Assembly: GCF_001500065.1 (NCBI RefSeq)
Contig: NZ_LQIN01000023.1
Span: 186,001 to 250,000 of the forward strand
Length of the DNA: 64,000 bases
From: Mycobacterium sp. IS-3022
Lineage (GTDB): Bacteria > Actinomycetota > Actinomycetes > Mycobacteriales > Mycobacteriaceae
Direction: 5' to 3'
Made by a program: the position numbers and the translations under genes. Below the pieces are notes generated by a model. That model did not search any database, had not been told where the DNA came from, and saw only the letters and a program-made list of their open reading frames with translations. Below, in pieces: positions 7,936 to 16,956 of the stretch. How positions within the stretch are numbered: the stretch's first letter is position 1; every line of letters starts with the position of its first letter.

Positions 7936-8892
7936 GTGACACGCGACGGCCGACGGCCCACCCTCTGGGCGATCAGCGACCTGCACACCGGTCACACCGG
8001 CAACAAACCCGTGACAGAGTCGCTGCATCCGGCCTCTCCTGACGACTGGCTCATCGTCGCCGGCGACGTGGCCGAACGCACCGATGAGATCCGCTGGGCG
8101 CTGGATCTGCTGCGCAAACGGTTCGCCAAGGTGATCTGGATCCCGGGCAACCATGAACTGTGGACCACCAACCGGGATCCGATGCAGATCTTCGGCAAGG
8201 CCCGCTACGACTATCTGGTCAACATGTGCGACGAGATGGGCATCGTCACCCCTGAGCACCCGTTCCCGGTATGGACCGAGGAGGGCGGCCCGGCCACGAT
8301 CGTGCCGATGTTCCTGCTGTACGACTACACCTTTCTGCCCGAAGGTGCGGCCACCAAGGCCGAGGGGCTCGCGATCGCGCGGGAGAAGAACGTCGTGGGC
8401 ACCGACGAGTTCCTGTTGTCGGCCGAACCGTATGCGACCCGCGATGCGTGGTGCCGCAGCCGCGTGGCCTACACCCGCAAGAGGCTCGAAGATCTCGACT
8501 GGATGACGCCGACGGTATTGGTCAATCACTTCCCGATGGTGCGCGAACCCTGCGATGCGATGTTCTATCCGGAGTTCTCGCTGTGGTGTGGCACCACCGC
8601 GACCGCTGACTGGCACACCCGTTACAACGCGGTCTGTTCGGTGTACGGGCACCTGCACATTCCGCGCACCACGTGGTACGACGGCGTGCGGTTCGAGGAG
8701 GTGTCGGTCGGTTATCCGCGAGAATGGCGGCGCCGCAAGCCGTATCGCTGGATGCGCCAGATCTTGCCGGATCCGCAGTACCCGCCCGGATACCTCAACG
8801 AGTTCGGCGGCCACTTCGAGATCACCCAGGAGATGCGGGACAACGCCCAGAAGATGCAGCAACGGATCCGCGACAGGCAGGTAGCGCCATGA
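7936..8892 (+). CDS. pptH: phosphopantetheinyl hydrolase PptH (metallophosphoesterase)
   Basis: The 318-residue calcineurin-type phosphoesterase carries metal ligands in ISDLHTGH, VAGDVAERT, IPGNHELW, LVNHFP and YGHLHIPR. It is the orthologue by synteny and motif of M. tuberculosis Rv2795c, which was shown to remove 4'-phosphopantetheine from carrier proteins and so to oppose PptT. The GTG at 7936 gives MTRDGRRPTLW and is supported by the leaderless -10. Its stop overlaps the pptT start by 4 nt, coupling hydrolase and transferase synthesis. Confidence 0.88.
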   Translation: MTRDGRRPTLWAISDLHTGHTGNKPVTESLHPASPDDWLIVAGDVAERTDEIRWALDLLRKRFAKVIWIPGNHELWTTNRDPMQIFGKARYDYLVNMCDEMGIVTPEHPFPVWTEEGGPATIVPMFLLYDYTFLPEGAATKAEGLAIAREKNVVGTDEFLLSAEPYATRDAWCRSRVAYTRKRLEDLDWMTPTVLVNHFPMVREPCDAMFYPEFSLWCGTTATADWHTRYNAVCSVYGHLHIPRTTWYDGVRFEEVSVGYPREWRRRKPYRWMRQILPDPQYPPGYLNEFGGHFEITQEMRDNAQKMQQRIRDRQVAP

Positions 8893-9569
8893 CGGTCGCC
8901 GCGTCACTGCTGTCCGGTGTGTTGCCCTCGGCGACGCATGGGCTGGCCGCGGCGGAGCTCTACCGTGATCCGCCGGACCTGGCGCCGTTGCCCGAAGAGG
9001 AGCCGCTCGTCGCCAGGTCGGTGGCCAAGCGTCGCAACGAATTCGTCACCGTGCGGTACTGCGCCCGGCAGGCGCTCGGCGACCTCGGTATCGGACCGGT
9101 GCCGATCCTGAAGGGGGAGAAGGGCGAACCGCGTTGGCCCGACGGCGTGGTCGGTTCCCTGACGCACTGCGACGGCTACCGCGGTGCGGTGGTCGGCCGC
9201 CGGAGCGAGGTGCGTTCGGTGGGAATCGATGCCGAACCGCACGGCGTGCTGCCCGACGGGGTGCTCGACGCGATCAGCCTGCCCGCCGAGCGAGTTGAAC
9301 TCAAGCAGCTGCCCGCCGAACTGCACTGGGACCGAATCTTGTTCTGCGCCAAGGAGGCAACCTACAAGGCATGGTTTCCGGTGACCCGGCGTTGGTTGGG
9401 CTTCGAGGATGCGCACATCGTCTTCGACGTCGACGACAGCGGTAGCTCGGGTTCATTCGTCTCACGCGTCCTGATCGATCCCGCGGCGGAGCACGGGCCG
9501 CCGCTGGAGACGCTGTCGGGGCGGTGGTCGGTGCGCGACGGCATCGCGCTCACCGCAATCGTGTTATGA
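8889..9569 (+). CDS. pptT: 4'-phosphopantetheinyl transferase PptT
   Basis: The 226-residue Sfp-type transferase moves phosphopantetheine from CoA to type I FAS and to the polyketide and peptide synthases that make mycolates, siderophores and other lipids. Diagnostic motifs are [24 protein letters not shown] (Mg2+ site) and [10 protein letters not shown]. The length matches the 227-residue M. tuberculosis enzyme. The ATG at 8889 overlaps the pptH stop. The stop in turn overlaps truB. The enzyme is expected to be essential. Confidence 0.95.
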   Translation: MTVAASLLSGVLPSATHGLAAAELYRDPPDLAPLPEEEPLVARSVAKRRNEFVTVRYCARQALGDLGIGPVPILKGEKGEPRWPDGVVGSLTHCDGYRGAVVGRRSEVRSVGIDAEPHGVLPDGVLDAISLPAERVELKQLPAELHWDRILFCAKEATYKAWFPVTRRWLGFEDAHIVFDVDDSGSSGSFVSRVLIDPAAEHGPPLETLSGRWSVRDGIALTAIVL

Positions 9570-10447
9570 CCGAGGCCGGGCTCGTCATCGTCGACAAACC
9601 CGCGGGCATGACCAGCCACGACGTGGTCGGCCGCTGCCGGCGGTTCTTCGGCACCCGTAAGGTCGGTCACGCCGGCACGCTGGATCCGATGGCGACCGGG
9701 GTGCTGGTCGTCGGCATCGGACGCGCCACCAAGATTCTCGGCCTGCTGACCGCGACCGACAAGACGTACGCCGCGACGATCCGACTGGGGCAGGCCACCT
9801 CCACTGATGATGCCGAAGGTGAAGTCCTGCAGGAGGTTTCCGCCGACGGCGTCACCGATGCGCAGATCCACCTGGCGGTGGCCGAACTGCGAGGGGAGAT
9901 CGACCAGGTTCCGTCCGCGGTCAGCGCCATCAAGGTCGACGGGCAGCGGGCCTACAAGCTCGCCCGGGAGGGAAGCGCAGTCGAGCTGGCGCCGCGCCGC
10001 GTCCGCATCGACCGGTTCGACGTGCTCGAGATCCGCCGGCACCCCGGACTCGTCGATGTGGATGTCGAAGTCGACTGCTCCAGCGGCACCTACATCCGCG
10101 CGTTGGCCCGCGATGTGGGCGCCGCGTTGGGAGTCGGCGGTCACCTCATCGCGTTGCGGCGCACCCGGGTCGGCGGCTTCGGATTGGGTGAGGCCCGCAC
10201 GCTCGAGGACCTCGCCGACGAACCGCGACTTAGCCACACCCTCGACGCCGCATGCCTTCTGGCCTTTCCGCGGCGCGACCTGTCCGCGGGCGAGGCGGAG
10301 GACACCCGCCACGGTCGGCCGCTGAAAGCGGCTGGTATCGAGGGCACTTATGCGGCGACGGCGCCGGACGGACAGGTCATCGCGTTGCTGAAAGATCACT
10401 CGGAGCGTACGAAATCCGTGGTGGTGCTGCGCCCGGCGACCTTGTAG
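9566..10447 (+). CDS. truB: tRNA pseudouridine(55) synthase TruB
   Basis: The 293-residue enzyme converts uridine 55 to pseudouridine in the T-loop of tRNA. The catalytic Asp lies in [14 protein letters not shown], preceded by [12 protein letters not shown]. The family also shows YAATIRLG and [13 protein letters not shown]. The C-terminal PUA-like part follows. The ATG at 9566 overlaps the pptT stop by 4 nt, as in the M. tuberculosis operon, and it begins the conserved domain directly. The length is normal. Confidence 0.95.
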   Translation: MTEAGLVIVDKPAGMTSHDVVGRCRRFFGTRKVGHAGTLDPMATGVLVVGIGRATKILGLLTATDKTYAATIRLGQATSTDDAEGEVLQEVSADGVTDAQIHLAVAELRGEIDQVPSAVSAIKVDGQRAYKLAREGSAVELAPRRVRIDRFDVLEIRRHPGLVDVDVEVDCSSGTYIRALARDVGAALGVGGHLIALRRTRVGGFGLGEARTLEDLADEPRLSHTLDAACLLAFPRRDLSAGEAEDTRHGRPLKAAGIEGTYAATAPDGQVIALLKDHSERTKSVVVLRPATL

Positions 10448-10500
10448 GCCACCGCATTCACGCGCATACTGACATCCCGTTCTCCAGATGGGAGCCGAAA

Positions 10501-10920
10501 ATGCCGTCTGCATACAAGGCCCTTCAAATCGCGCTCGCTGTCTTCGGAGTGGTCGCCCTCTGCGTATATCCGTTGGCCGTGCTGTGGCCCTCGGGATGGG
10601 CATGGCATGCCGGCCCGCCCCACCATTCCGACTACTTCATGATGATCGTCGGGCTGTACGCCACGCTCGGCGTGTTCCTGTTGTTGGCGGCGCGAAACCC
10701 TCGCGCGCATCTCAGCCTGATCTGGTTCGCGGTGTGGTCCAGCGTCGTTCACGCGGCGATCATGGCGGTGCAATCGTTGCGTGGCGGTGAGCATCACATG
10801 GGACACCTGTTGGGTGATGTGCCCGCACTGTTGTTGGTCGCGATCGTGCTGGCGGTGCTCGTGCGGGCGTCCGGGCTCACCCGGTCCGAGGAACAGCCGG
10901 CGGCACTCGAGCGAAGCTAG
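10501..10920 (+). CDS. four-helix membrane protein (DUF6632-like)
   Basis: The 139-residue protein is predicted to span the membrane four times: segments near residues 7-27, 46-63, 71-88 and 105-123, separated by short loops with histidines (HAGPPHHSD, GGEHHMGH). It resembles DUF6632 proteins, which have no known function. GGGAG lies 7 nt before the ATG. The gene ends 4 nt inside the convergent mntR gene. It is not obviously part of the truB operon, since 53 bp separate them. Confidence 0.65.
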   Translation: MPSAYKALQIALAVFGVVALCVYPLAVLWPSGWAWHAGPPHHSDYFMMIVGLYATLGVFLLLAARNPRAHLSLIWFAVWSSVVHAAIMAVQSLRGGEHHMGHLLGDVPALLLVAIVLAVLVRASGLTRSEEQPAALERS

Positions 10921-11612
10921 CTCGCGACGACCCAGATCGCTTCTGCCGCAGGGCTTCCCAGGTCGACCGTCGTATCGTCGCCGTCCGACGACTCGATGGC
11001 CACCGAGATCATCCCGGCGAAGTCCCGCCGGGCCAGCACCCGCAGCCGCGAGTCCAGGCTGATGCCGACGCTGTCGAAGTACCGCAGCATCTCCGGATCG
11101 GCATCGGAGATGCGCGCGATCGTGCCGGTGTCGCCGTCGTGGCAAGCCGACAACTGGCGGGCGTCCGGGGTGGGCACCCGACCGTCGGCCGCGGGGATCG
11201 GGTCGCCGTGCGGGTCGCGGATCGGGTGGCCGAGCTTCGCGTCGATGCGGTCCAGCATCCGGTCCGACACCGCATGCTCGAGCACCTCGGCCTCGTCGTG
11301 CACCTCGTCCCAGCTGTAGCCCAACTCGCGGACCAGGAACGTCTCCATCAGCCGGTGGCGGCGCACCATCGCCAGCGCGGCGGCCCGGCCGGCCTCGGTC
11401 AACGTCACGGCGCCGTACTTCTCGTGGTTGACCAGCCCCTGATCGGCCAGCTTGCGAATCGACTCCGAGGCCGTGCTCGCGGACACGCCCAGCCGCTCGG
11501 CCAGCAGCTTCGTGCTGACCTTCTCCTGCGACCACTCCTGCACCGTCCAGATGACCTTCAGGTAGTCCTGGGCAACGGTCGTCAGGTCACGCGCATCGCC
11601 GGCAGGATTCAC
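10917..11612 (-). CDS. mntR: DtxR/MntR family manganese-dependent regulator (SirR/MntR)
   Basis: The 231-residue metalloregulator has an N-terminal winged helix (LTTVAQDYLKVIW, then ERLGVSASTASESIRKL), the dimerisation and metal region HRLMETFLVRELGYSWDEVHDEAEVLEHAVSD with the expected His/Glu/Cys-type ligands, and a C-terminal SH3-like FeoA domain from about residue 150. The synteny with ribF matches M. tuberculosis Rv2788 (sirR/mntR), a Mn-sensing repressor of Mn import. The GTG at 11612 is 8 nt after TAAACT, suggesting leaderless transcription. Confidence 0.88.
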   Translation of the reverse strand: MNPAGDARDLTTVAQDYLKVIWTVQEWSQEKVSTKLLAERLGVSASTASESIRKLADQGLVNHEKYGAVTLTEAGRAAALAMVRRHRLMETFLVRELGYSWDEVHDEAEVLEHAVSDRMLDRIDAKLGHPIRDPHGDPIPAADGRVPTPDARQLSACHDGDTGTIARISDADPEMLRYFDSVGISLDSRLRVLARRDFAGMISVAIESSDGDDTTVDLGSPAAEAIWVVAS

Positions 11613-11614
11613 AG

Positions 11615-11631
11615 TTGCAAAGTTTAGGCAA
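11615..11631. promoter_or_regulatory. mntR promoter with imperfect TTGC...GCAA dyad
   Basis: The minus-strand -10 TAAACT (11621-11626) lies within an imperfect 17-bp dyad, TTGCN9GCAA, immediately before the mntR start. It could be an autoregulatory metal-repressor site, though only the outer bases are symmetric. Confidence 0.35.
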
Positions 11632-11681
11632 TGGTCACCTCATCTGGGCATCCAGCGAAGCGCTCGACCCCCGATCCGCCG

Positions 11682-11687
11682 TAGGCT
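11682..11687 (+). promoter_or_regulatory. -10 element of leaderless ribF mRNA
   Basis: TAGGCT is followed after 7 nt by GTG 11695, the chosen start of ribF. Confidence 0.5.
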
Positions 11688-11694
11688 TGCCCTC

Positions 11695-12666
11695 GTGCAG
11701 CGCTGGCGGGGACAAGACGAGATCCCGACCGACTGGGGCCGATGCGTCGTCACCATCGGGGTGTTCGACGGTGTGCACCGCGGTCATCAGGAGCTGATCA
11801 ACCACGCGGTCAAGGCCGGCCGCTCACGCGGAGTGCCGACGGTGCTGATGACGTTCGACCCCCATCCGATGGAGGTCGTGTTCCCCGGCAGTCATCCGGC
11901 CCAGCTGACGACGCTGACCCGGCGCGCTGAACTGGTCGAGGAACTCGGCATCGACGTCTTCCTGGTCATGCCGTTCACCTCCGACTTCATGAAGCTCACT
12001 CCCGAGCGCTACATCCACGAACTCCTGGTCGAACGCCTGCACGTGGTCGAGGTCGTGGTCGGGGAGAACTTCACCTTCGGCAAGAAGGCGGCGGGCAACG
12101 TCTCGCTGCTGCGCAAGGCCGGCGAGCGGTTCGGCTTCGCGGTCGAGGGAATGTCGCTGGTCTCTGAGCATCATCGCGACGAGACCGTCACGTTCTCGTC
12201 GACCTACATCCGGTCCTGCGTGGACGCCGGCGACGTCGTCGCCGCCGCCGAGGCGCTGGGCCGCCCACATCGTGTCGAGGGCGTGGTGGTGCGCGGCGAC
12301 GGCCGTGGCAAGGTGCTCGGCTTTCCCACCGCGAACGTGGCGCCGCCCATGTACTCGGCAATCCCTGCCGACGGGGTCTATGCGGCGTGGTTCACCGTGC
12401 TGGGCCACGGGCCGATCACCGGCAGCGTCGTCCCGGGCGAGCGGTATCAGGCCGCGGTCTCCGTCGGCACCAATCCCACGTTCTCCGGGCGCACCCGCAC
12501 CGTCGAAGCGTTCGTGCTCGACACCACCGCCGACCTGTACGGCCAGCACGTGGCGGTCGACTTCGTGGCCCGGTTGCGGGGGCAGGAGAAGTTCGCCAAC
12601 GTCGAGGACCTCGTCGAGCAGATGGGCGCCGACACCGAGCACGCCCGCACGATCCTGTTGCGCTGA
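11695..12666 (+). CDS. ribF: bifunctional riboflavin kinase/FAD synthetase RibF
   Basis: The 323-residue enzyme phosphorylates riboflavin to FMN and adenylates FMN to FAD. The N-terminal FAD-synthetase domain shows TIGVFDGVHRGHQELI (HxGH-type nucleotidyltransferase) and VVVGENFTFGKKAAG. After about residue 190 the riboflavin-kinase barrel follows with GDGRGKVLGFPTANV and SVGTNPTFSG. GTG 11695 is supported by TAGGCT 7 nt upstream. rpsO follows after a 135-nt structured gap, as in M. tuberculosis. Confidence 0.95.
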   Translation: MQRWRGQDEIPTDWGRCVVTIGVFDGVHRGHQELINHAVKAGRSRGVPTVLMTFDPHPMEVVFPGSHPAQLTTLTRRAELVEELGIDVFLVMPFTSDFMKLTPERYIHELLVERLHVVEVVVGENFTFGKKAAGNVSLLRKAGERFGFAVEGMSLVSEHHRDETVTFSSTYIRSCVDAGDVVAAAEALGRPHRVEGVVVRGDGRGKVLGFPTANVAPPMYSAIPADGVYAAWFTVLGHGPITGSVVPGERYQAAVSVGTNPTFSGRTRTVEAFVLDTTADLYGQHVAVDFVARLRGQEKFANVEDLVEQMGADTEHARTILLR

Positions 12667-12698
12667 GCTGCGGTTTCACCGCCAGCCCCGGGCGCTGT

Positions 12699-12704
12699 TA
12701 GACT
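12699..12704 (+). promoter_or_regulatory. candidate rpsO -10 element
   Basis: TAGACT fits TANNNT and would place the transcript start at about 12711, leaving a leader of about 90 nt before rpsO that contains the 10-bp inverted repeat. Confidence 0.4.
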
Positions 12705-12727
12705 TCTGGCCGACCTGGCGTGTGCTG

Positions 12728-12782
12728 CAGTTCGCGGCGGCTGCGCCGTCCTCGGGGCCGCGCGCCCCTTCCCCGCGAACTG
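12728..12782 (+). promoter_or_regulatory. rpsO leader stem-loop, candidate S15 autoregulatory element
   Basis: CAGTTCGCGG (12728-12737) pairs perfectly with CCGCGAACTG (12773-12782) across a GC-rich 35-nt loop. The stem ends 19 nt before the rpsO GTG, close to the GATGGAG ribosome-binding region. S15 represses its own translation through such leaders in other bacteria. Here the role is inferred only from position and pairing. Confidence 0.45.
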
Positions 12783-12801
12783 AGAAGATGGAGTTTGTTT
12801 C

Positions 12802-13071
12802 GTGGCGCTTACTGCCGAGCAGAAAAAGTCGATCCTGAACGAGTACGGCCTGCACGACACCGACACCGGCTCGCCGGAAGCTCAGGTGGCCCTGCTGACC
12901 AAGCGGATCACCGACCTGACCGAACACCTCAAGGTGCACAAGCACGACCATCACTCGCGGCGTGGTCTGCTGCTGCTCGTCGGCCGTCGCCGCCGACTGC
13001 TCAAGTACGTGGCCCAGGTCGACGTGCAGCGCTACCGCTCGCTGATCGAGCGGCTCGGCCTGCGCCGCTGA
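12802..13071 (+). CDS. rpsO: 30S ribosomal protein S15
   Basis: The 89-residue protein binds 16S rRNA in the central domain of the small subunit. Signature segments are [18 protein letters not shown] text (here [20 protein letters not shown]), [12 protein letters not shown] and LIERLGLRR at the C-terminus. The length is exactly that of the family. The start is GTG. The gene is followed by pnp after 287 bp. The M. tuberculosis lipoprotein gene lppU, which lies between rpsO and pnp there, is absent. Confidence 0.97.
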   Translation: MALTAEQKKSILNEYGLHDTDTGSPEAQVALLTKRITDLTEHLKVHKHDHHSRRGLLLLVGRRRRLLKYVAQVDVQRYRSLIERLGLRR

Positions 13072-13226
13072 CGCAGGATTTCGGCCCCGTACCTGCGGCA
13101 GAGTACGATGGCATCGTTCGACTGCCGTTTGGCTCGAACGACCAGGGTGCGGTCTTCGCAGTTCCGCGAGCACCGTTCCCGCGCGTCATAACCAGGACCT
13201 GCTTGATCGCGCGGTCTTCGGTAGTG

Positions 13227-13332
13227 GCTGCCGGAAGAATTGCCGGCAGCTTCGATCGATGGCCGTAGCCGCATCGAGGCCGGTGGTTCGAAAGCTGTGA
13301 CGACGCGAAACAGCTGAACAGTGCAAGCACTG
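13227..13332 (+). promoter_or_regulatory. three hairpins in the rpsO-pnp gap (pnp leader)
   Basis: The 287-bp gap holds no gene. It contains GCTGCCGG/CCGGCAGC (13227-13250), AGCTGT/ACAGCT (13293-13315) and CAGTGC/GCACTG (13319-13332), all perfect stems. The last ends 26 nt before the pnp ATG. TACGAT at 13104-13109 could be the -10. Because no T-run follows, an RNA-processing or autoregulatory leader seems likelier than a terminator. Confidence 0.45.
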
Positions 13333-13358
13333 AACCCAGAGAGGCCATCCGGACAGCC

Positions 13359-15620
13359 ATGTCTGTAGTTGAAATCGAAGACGGCGTGTACGAGGCGACC
13401 GCCGTGATCGACAACGGAAGCTTCGGCTCCCGCACCATCCGCTTCGAAACCGGCCGGCTCGCCCAGCAGGCCGCCGGCTCGGCCGTCGCCTATCTCGACG
13501 ACGAGACCATGCTGCTGTCGGCCACGTCCGCCAGCAAGAACCCCAAGGACCACTTCGACTTCTTCCCGTTGACGGTCGACGTCGAGGAGCGGATGTACGC
13601 CGCCGGGCGCATCCCCGGCTCCTTCTTCCGTCGCGAAGGTCGCCCGTCGACCGACGCGATCCTGACCTGCCGGCTGATCGACCGGCCGCTTCGCCCGTCG
13701 TTCGTCGACGGCCTGCGCAACGAGATCCAGGTCGTGGTGACCGTGCTGTCGTTGGATCCCAAGGATCTGTACGACGTGCTCGCGATCAACGCCGCTTCGG
13801 CGTCCACCCAGCTCGCCGGCCTGCCGTTCTCCGGCCCGATCGGCGGCGTGCGCGTCGCGCTGATCGACGGGACCTGGGTCGCGTTCCCGACCGTCGAGCA
13901 GCTTGAGCGGGCGGTGTTCGACATGGTCGTCGCCGGCCGTGTCCTCGAAGACGGGGACGTCGCGATCATGATGGTCGAGGCCGAGGCCACCGACAACGTC
14001 GTCGAGCTCGTCAAAGGCGGGTCGGCGGCTCCTACGGAGTCCGTGGTGGCCGAGGGCCTGGAGGCCGCCAAGCCGTTCATCAAGGTGCTGTGCGAGGCGC
14101 AGCAGGAGCTGGCCGATCGCGCCGCGAAGCCGGTCGGCGATTATCCGGTCTTCCCCGACTACGGCGACGACGTCTACTACGCGGTCGCCTCGGTGGCCAC
14201 CGAAGCGCTGTCGGAGGCGCTGACCATCGCGGGCAAGCAGGAGCGCAACGACCGCACCGACGAGATCAAGGGCGAGGTGCTCGAGCGGCTGGCCGAGCAG
14301 TACGCCGGCCGCGAGAAAGAGATCGGCGCCGCGTTCCGGTCGCTGACCAAGAAGCTTGTGCGCCAACGCATTCTGACCGACCACTTCCGCATCGACGGCC
14401 GTGGCATCACCGACATCCGTGCGCTGAGCGCCGAAGTGGCGGTCGTGCCCCGGGCGCACGGCAGCGCGCTGTTCGAGCGGGGCGAGACGCAGATCCTCGG
14501 CGTCACCACGCTCGACATGATGAAGCTGGCCCAGCAGATCGACTCGTTGGGGCCCGAAACCAGCAAGCGCTACATGCATCACTACAACTTCCCGCCGTAT
14601 TCGACCGGTGAAACCGGCCGCGTCGGTTCGCCCAAGCGCCGCGAGATCGGTCACGGCGCGCTGGCGGAGCGGGCGATCGTGCCCGTGCTGCCGAGCGTCG
14701 AGGAGTTCCCCTACGCGATCCGTCAAGTGTCGGAAGCGTTGAGCTCCAACGGTTCTACCTCGATGGGCTCGGTGTGCGCGTCGACGCTGGCATTGCTCAA
14801 CGCCGGTGTGCCGCTGAAGGCGCCGGTCGCGGGCATCGCGATGGGTCTCGTCTCTGACGACATTGAGGTTGACGGCAAGACCGAGCGCCGCTTCGTGGCG
14901 CTGACCGACATCCTCGGCGCCGAGGATGCGTTCGGCGACATGGACTTCAAGGTCGCGGGCACCAAGGAGTTCGTCACCGCGCTGCAGTTGGACACCAAGC
15001 TCGACGGCATCCCGTCGCAGGTGCTGGCCGGCGCATTGAGCCAGGCCAAGGATGCCCGGCTGACCATCCTCGAGGTGATGGCCGAGGCGATCGACGGGCC
15101 CGACGAGATGAGCCCGTACGCACCGCGGATCACGACGATCAAGGTGCCGGTGGACAAGATCGGCGAGGTGATCGGGCCCAAGGGCAAGATCATCAACCAG
15201 ATCACCGAGGACACCGGCGCGCAGATCTCCATCGAGGACGACGGCACCGTGTTCGTCGGCGCGACCGACGGACCCTCGGCCCAGGCGGCGATCGACCGCA
15301 TCAACGCGATCGCCAACCCGCAGCTGCCCAAGGTCGGCGAGCGGTTCCTCGGAACCGTCGTCAAGACAACCGATTTCGGTGCGTTCGTGTCGCTGCTGCC
15401 GGGCCGGGACGGGCTGGTGCACATCTCGAAGCTGGGCCGCGGAAAGCGGATCGCCAAGGTCGAGGACGTCGTCAAGGTGGGTGACAAGCTGCGCGTGGAG
15501 ATCGCCGACATCGACAACCGGGGCAAGATCTCGCTGATCCTGGTCGCCGAGGAAGACGCAGCAGACGCAGCGGGGTCGGCCGACACTGCACCCGCAGATG
15601 CCGCCACGGCGAGCAGCTAG
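13359..15620 (+). CDS. pnp: polyribonucleotide nucleotidyltransferase (PNPase)
   Basis: The 753-residue exoribonuclease phosphorolytically degrades RNA 3' to 5' and can add tails. It has two RNase PH domains (about residues 15-240 and 340-570; the second contains [15 protein letters not shown] and the active-site neighbourhood [19 protein letters not shown]), a KH domain ([20 protein letters not shown] near residue 595) and an S1 domain near residues 660-730 ([18 protein letters not shown]). The length and start agree with M. tuberculosis GpsI (Rv2783c). The 3' end overlaps pepR by 23 nt. Confidence 0.97.
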   Translation: MSVVEIEDGVYEATAVIDNGSFGSRTIRFETGRLAQQAAGSAVAYLDDETMLLSATSASKNPKDHFDFFPLTVDVEERMYAAGRIPGSFFRREGRPSTDAILTCRLIDRPLRPSFVDGLRNEIQVVVTVLSLDPKDLYDVLAINAASASTQLAGLPFSGPIGGVRVALIDGTWVAFPTVEQLERAVFDMVVAGRVLEDGDVAIMMVEAEATDNVVELVKGGSAAPTESVVAEGLEAAKPFIKVLCEAQQELADRAAKPVGDYPVFPDYGDDVYYAVASVATEALSEALTIAGKQERNDRTDEIKGEVLERLAEQYAGREKEIGAAFRSLTKKLVRQRILTDHFRIDGRGITDIRALSAEVAVVPRAHGSALFERGETQILGVTTLDMMKLAQQIDSLGPETSKRYMHHYNFPPYSTGETGRVGSPKRREIGHGALAERAIVPVLPSVEEFPYAIRQVSEALSSNGSTSMGSVCASTLALLNAGVPLKAPVAGIAMGLVSDDIEVDGKTERRFVALTDILGAEDAFGDMDFKVAGTKEFVTALQLDTKLDGIPSQVLAGALSQAKDARLTILEVMAEAIDGPDEMSPYAPRITTIKVPVDKIGEVIGPKGKIINQITEDTGAQISIEDDGTVFVGATDGPSAQAAIDRINAIANPQLPKVGERFLGTVVKTTDFGAFVSLLPGRDGLVHISKLGRGKRIAKVEDVVKVGDKLRVEIADIDNRGKISLILVAEEDAADAAGSADTAPADAATASS

Positions 15621-16938
15621 GGAGTTGCGCCGCGGCGCACGCGGCGACGGGTCATCGCTGGCGGTGCGCCGCACCGCGTTGCCCGGTGGTCTGCGCGTGG
15701 TCACCGAGTACATCCCGTCGGTGCACTCGGCATCGGTCGGGCTGTGGGTCAACGTCGGTTCGCGCGACGAGGGCCACACCGTCGCGGGCGCGGCCCACTT
15801 CCTGGAGCACCTGCTGTTCAAATCGACGCCCACGCGGTCGGCGGTGGACATCGCCCAGGCCGTCGACGCGGTCGGCGGTGAATTGAACGCATTCACCGCC
15901 AAGGAGCACACCTGCTACTACGCGCACGTGCTCGACTCCGACCTGGAGCTGGCCGTCGACCTGGTCGCCGACGTGGTATTGCGCGGCCAGTGCGCCGTCG
16001 AGGATGTCGAGGTCGAACGCGACGTCGTGCTCGAGGAGATCGCGATGCGCGACGACGATCCCGAGGACACCCTCGGCGACGTGTTCCTGTCGGCGATGTT
16101 CGGCTCTCATCCGGTGGGCCGTCCGGTGATCGGCAGCGTGAAGTCGATTTCGGAGATGACCCGCGCGCAACTGCACTCGTTCCACGTCCGGCGCTACACC
16201 CCCGAGCGGATGGTGCTGGCGGTCGCGGGCAACGTCGACCATGACGAGGTGGTGGCGCTGACGCGCGAGTACTTCGGCGCTCGACTGGTCCGTGGGCGCA
16301 CGCCCGTGCCGCCCCGCAAGGGCACCGGCCGGGTCGGCGGGCGGCCCAGCCTGCAACTGGTCAGCCGCGACGCAGAGCAGACTCACCTGACGCTGGGTGT
16401 GCGCACGCCGGGGCGCCACTGGGAACACCGGTGGGCGCTGTCGGTGCTCAACACCGCGTTGGGCGGGGGGCTGAGTTCGCGGCTGTTCCAGGAGATCCGC
16501 GAGACCCGCGGGCTGGCGTATTCGGTGTACTCGACGGTGGACACGTTCTCCGACAGCGGGGCGCTGTCGGTCTACGCGGGTTGTCTGCCCGAACGGTTCA
16601 ACGAGGTCGTCCGGGTGACCACCGATGTGCTGCAGGTGGTGGCCCGCGACGGCATCACCGAAGCGGAGTGCCGAATCGCGAAGGGTTCGTTGCGCGGCGG
16701 TCTGGTGCTCGGCCTCGAGGATTCCGGCTCGCGGATGAACCGCATCGGCCGCAGCGAACTGCATTTCGGTGAGCACCGCACCATCGAACAGACGCTGGCG
16801 AACATCGATGCGGTGACGCTCGACGAGGTCAACTCGGTCGCCCGTAAATTGTTGAGCCGACCCTATGGCGGCGCAGTTCTGGGGCCGCAAAGATCGAAAA
16901 AGTCGCTGCCACAGCCGCTTCGGTCGATTGCGAGCTGA
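15598..16938 (+). CDS. pepR: M16 family zinc metallopeptidase PepR
   Basis: The 446-residue processing-protease-like enzyme has the inverted zinc motif [14 protein letters not shown] and the downstream Glu in [17 protein letters not shown] second, inactive-type M16 half follows after about residue 220. The text matches M. tuberculosis Rv2782c closely. The ATG at 15598 lies inside the pnp coding region. A GTG just after the conserved [15 protein letters not shown] begins is less likely, because the family has an N-terminal extension here. The natural substrate is unknown. Confidence 0.93.
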   Translation: MPPRRAARELRRGARGDGSSLAVRRTALPGGLRVVTEYIPSVHSASVGLWVNVGSRDEGHTVAGAAHFLEHLLFKSTPTRSAVDIAQAVDAVGGELNAFTAKEHTCYYAHVLDSDLELAVDLVADVVLRGQCAVEDVEVERDVVLEEIAMRDDDPEDTLGDVFLSAMFGSHPVGRPVIGSVKSISEMTRAQLHSFHVRRYTPERMVLAVAGNVDHDEVVALTREYFGARLVRGRTPVPPRKGTGRVGGRPSLQLVSRDAEQTHLTLGVRTPGRHWEHRWALSVLNTALGGGLSSRLFQEIRETRGLAYSVYSTVDTFSDSGALSVYAGCLPERFNEVVRVTTDVLQVVARDGITEAECRIAKGSLRGGLVLGLEDSGSRMNRIGRSELHFGEHRTIEQTLANIDAVTLDEVNSVARKLLSRPYGGAVLGPQRSKKSLPQPLRSIAS

Positions 16939-16943
16939 TCGTC

Positions 16944-16949
16944 TACCGT
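16944..16949 (+). promoter_or_regulatory. -10 element of leaderless beta-lactamase mRNA
   Basis: TACCGT is followed after 7 nt by the ATG at 16957. It lies just after the pepR stop, so the beta-lactamase has its own promoter. Confidence 0.5.
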
Positions 16950-16956
16950 TGGGTCG

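Noticed and set aside
13032..15911. Very long open frame on the minus strand opposite pnp and the start of pepR
   Set aside because: The translation is Arg/His/Leu/Asp-rich low complexity without domains, and it mirrors the codon pattern of pnp. High GC third positions open antisense frames. PNPase on the plus strand is certain.
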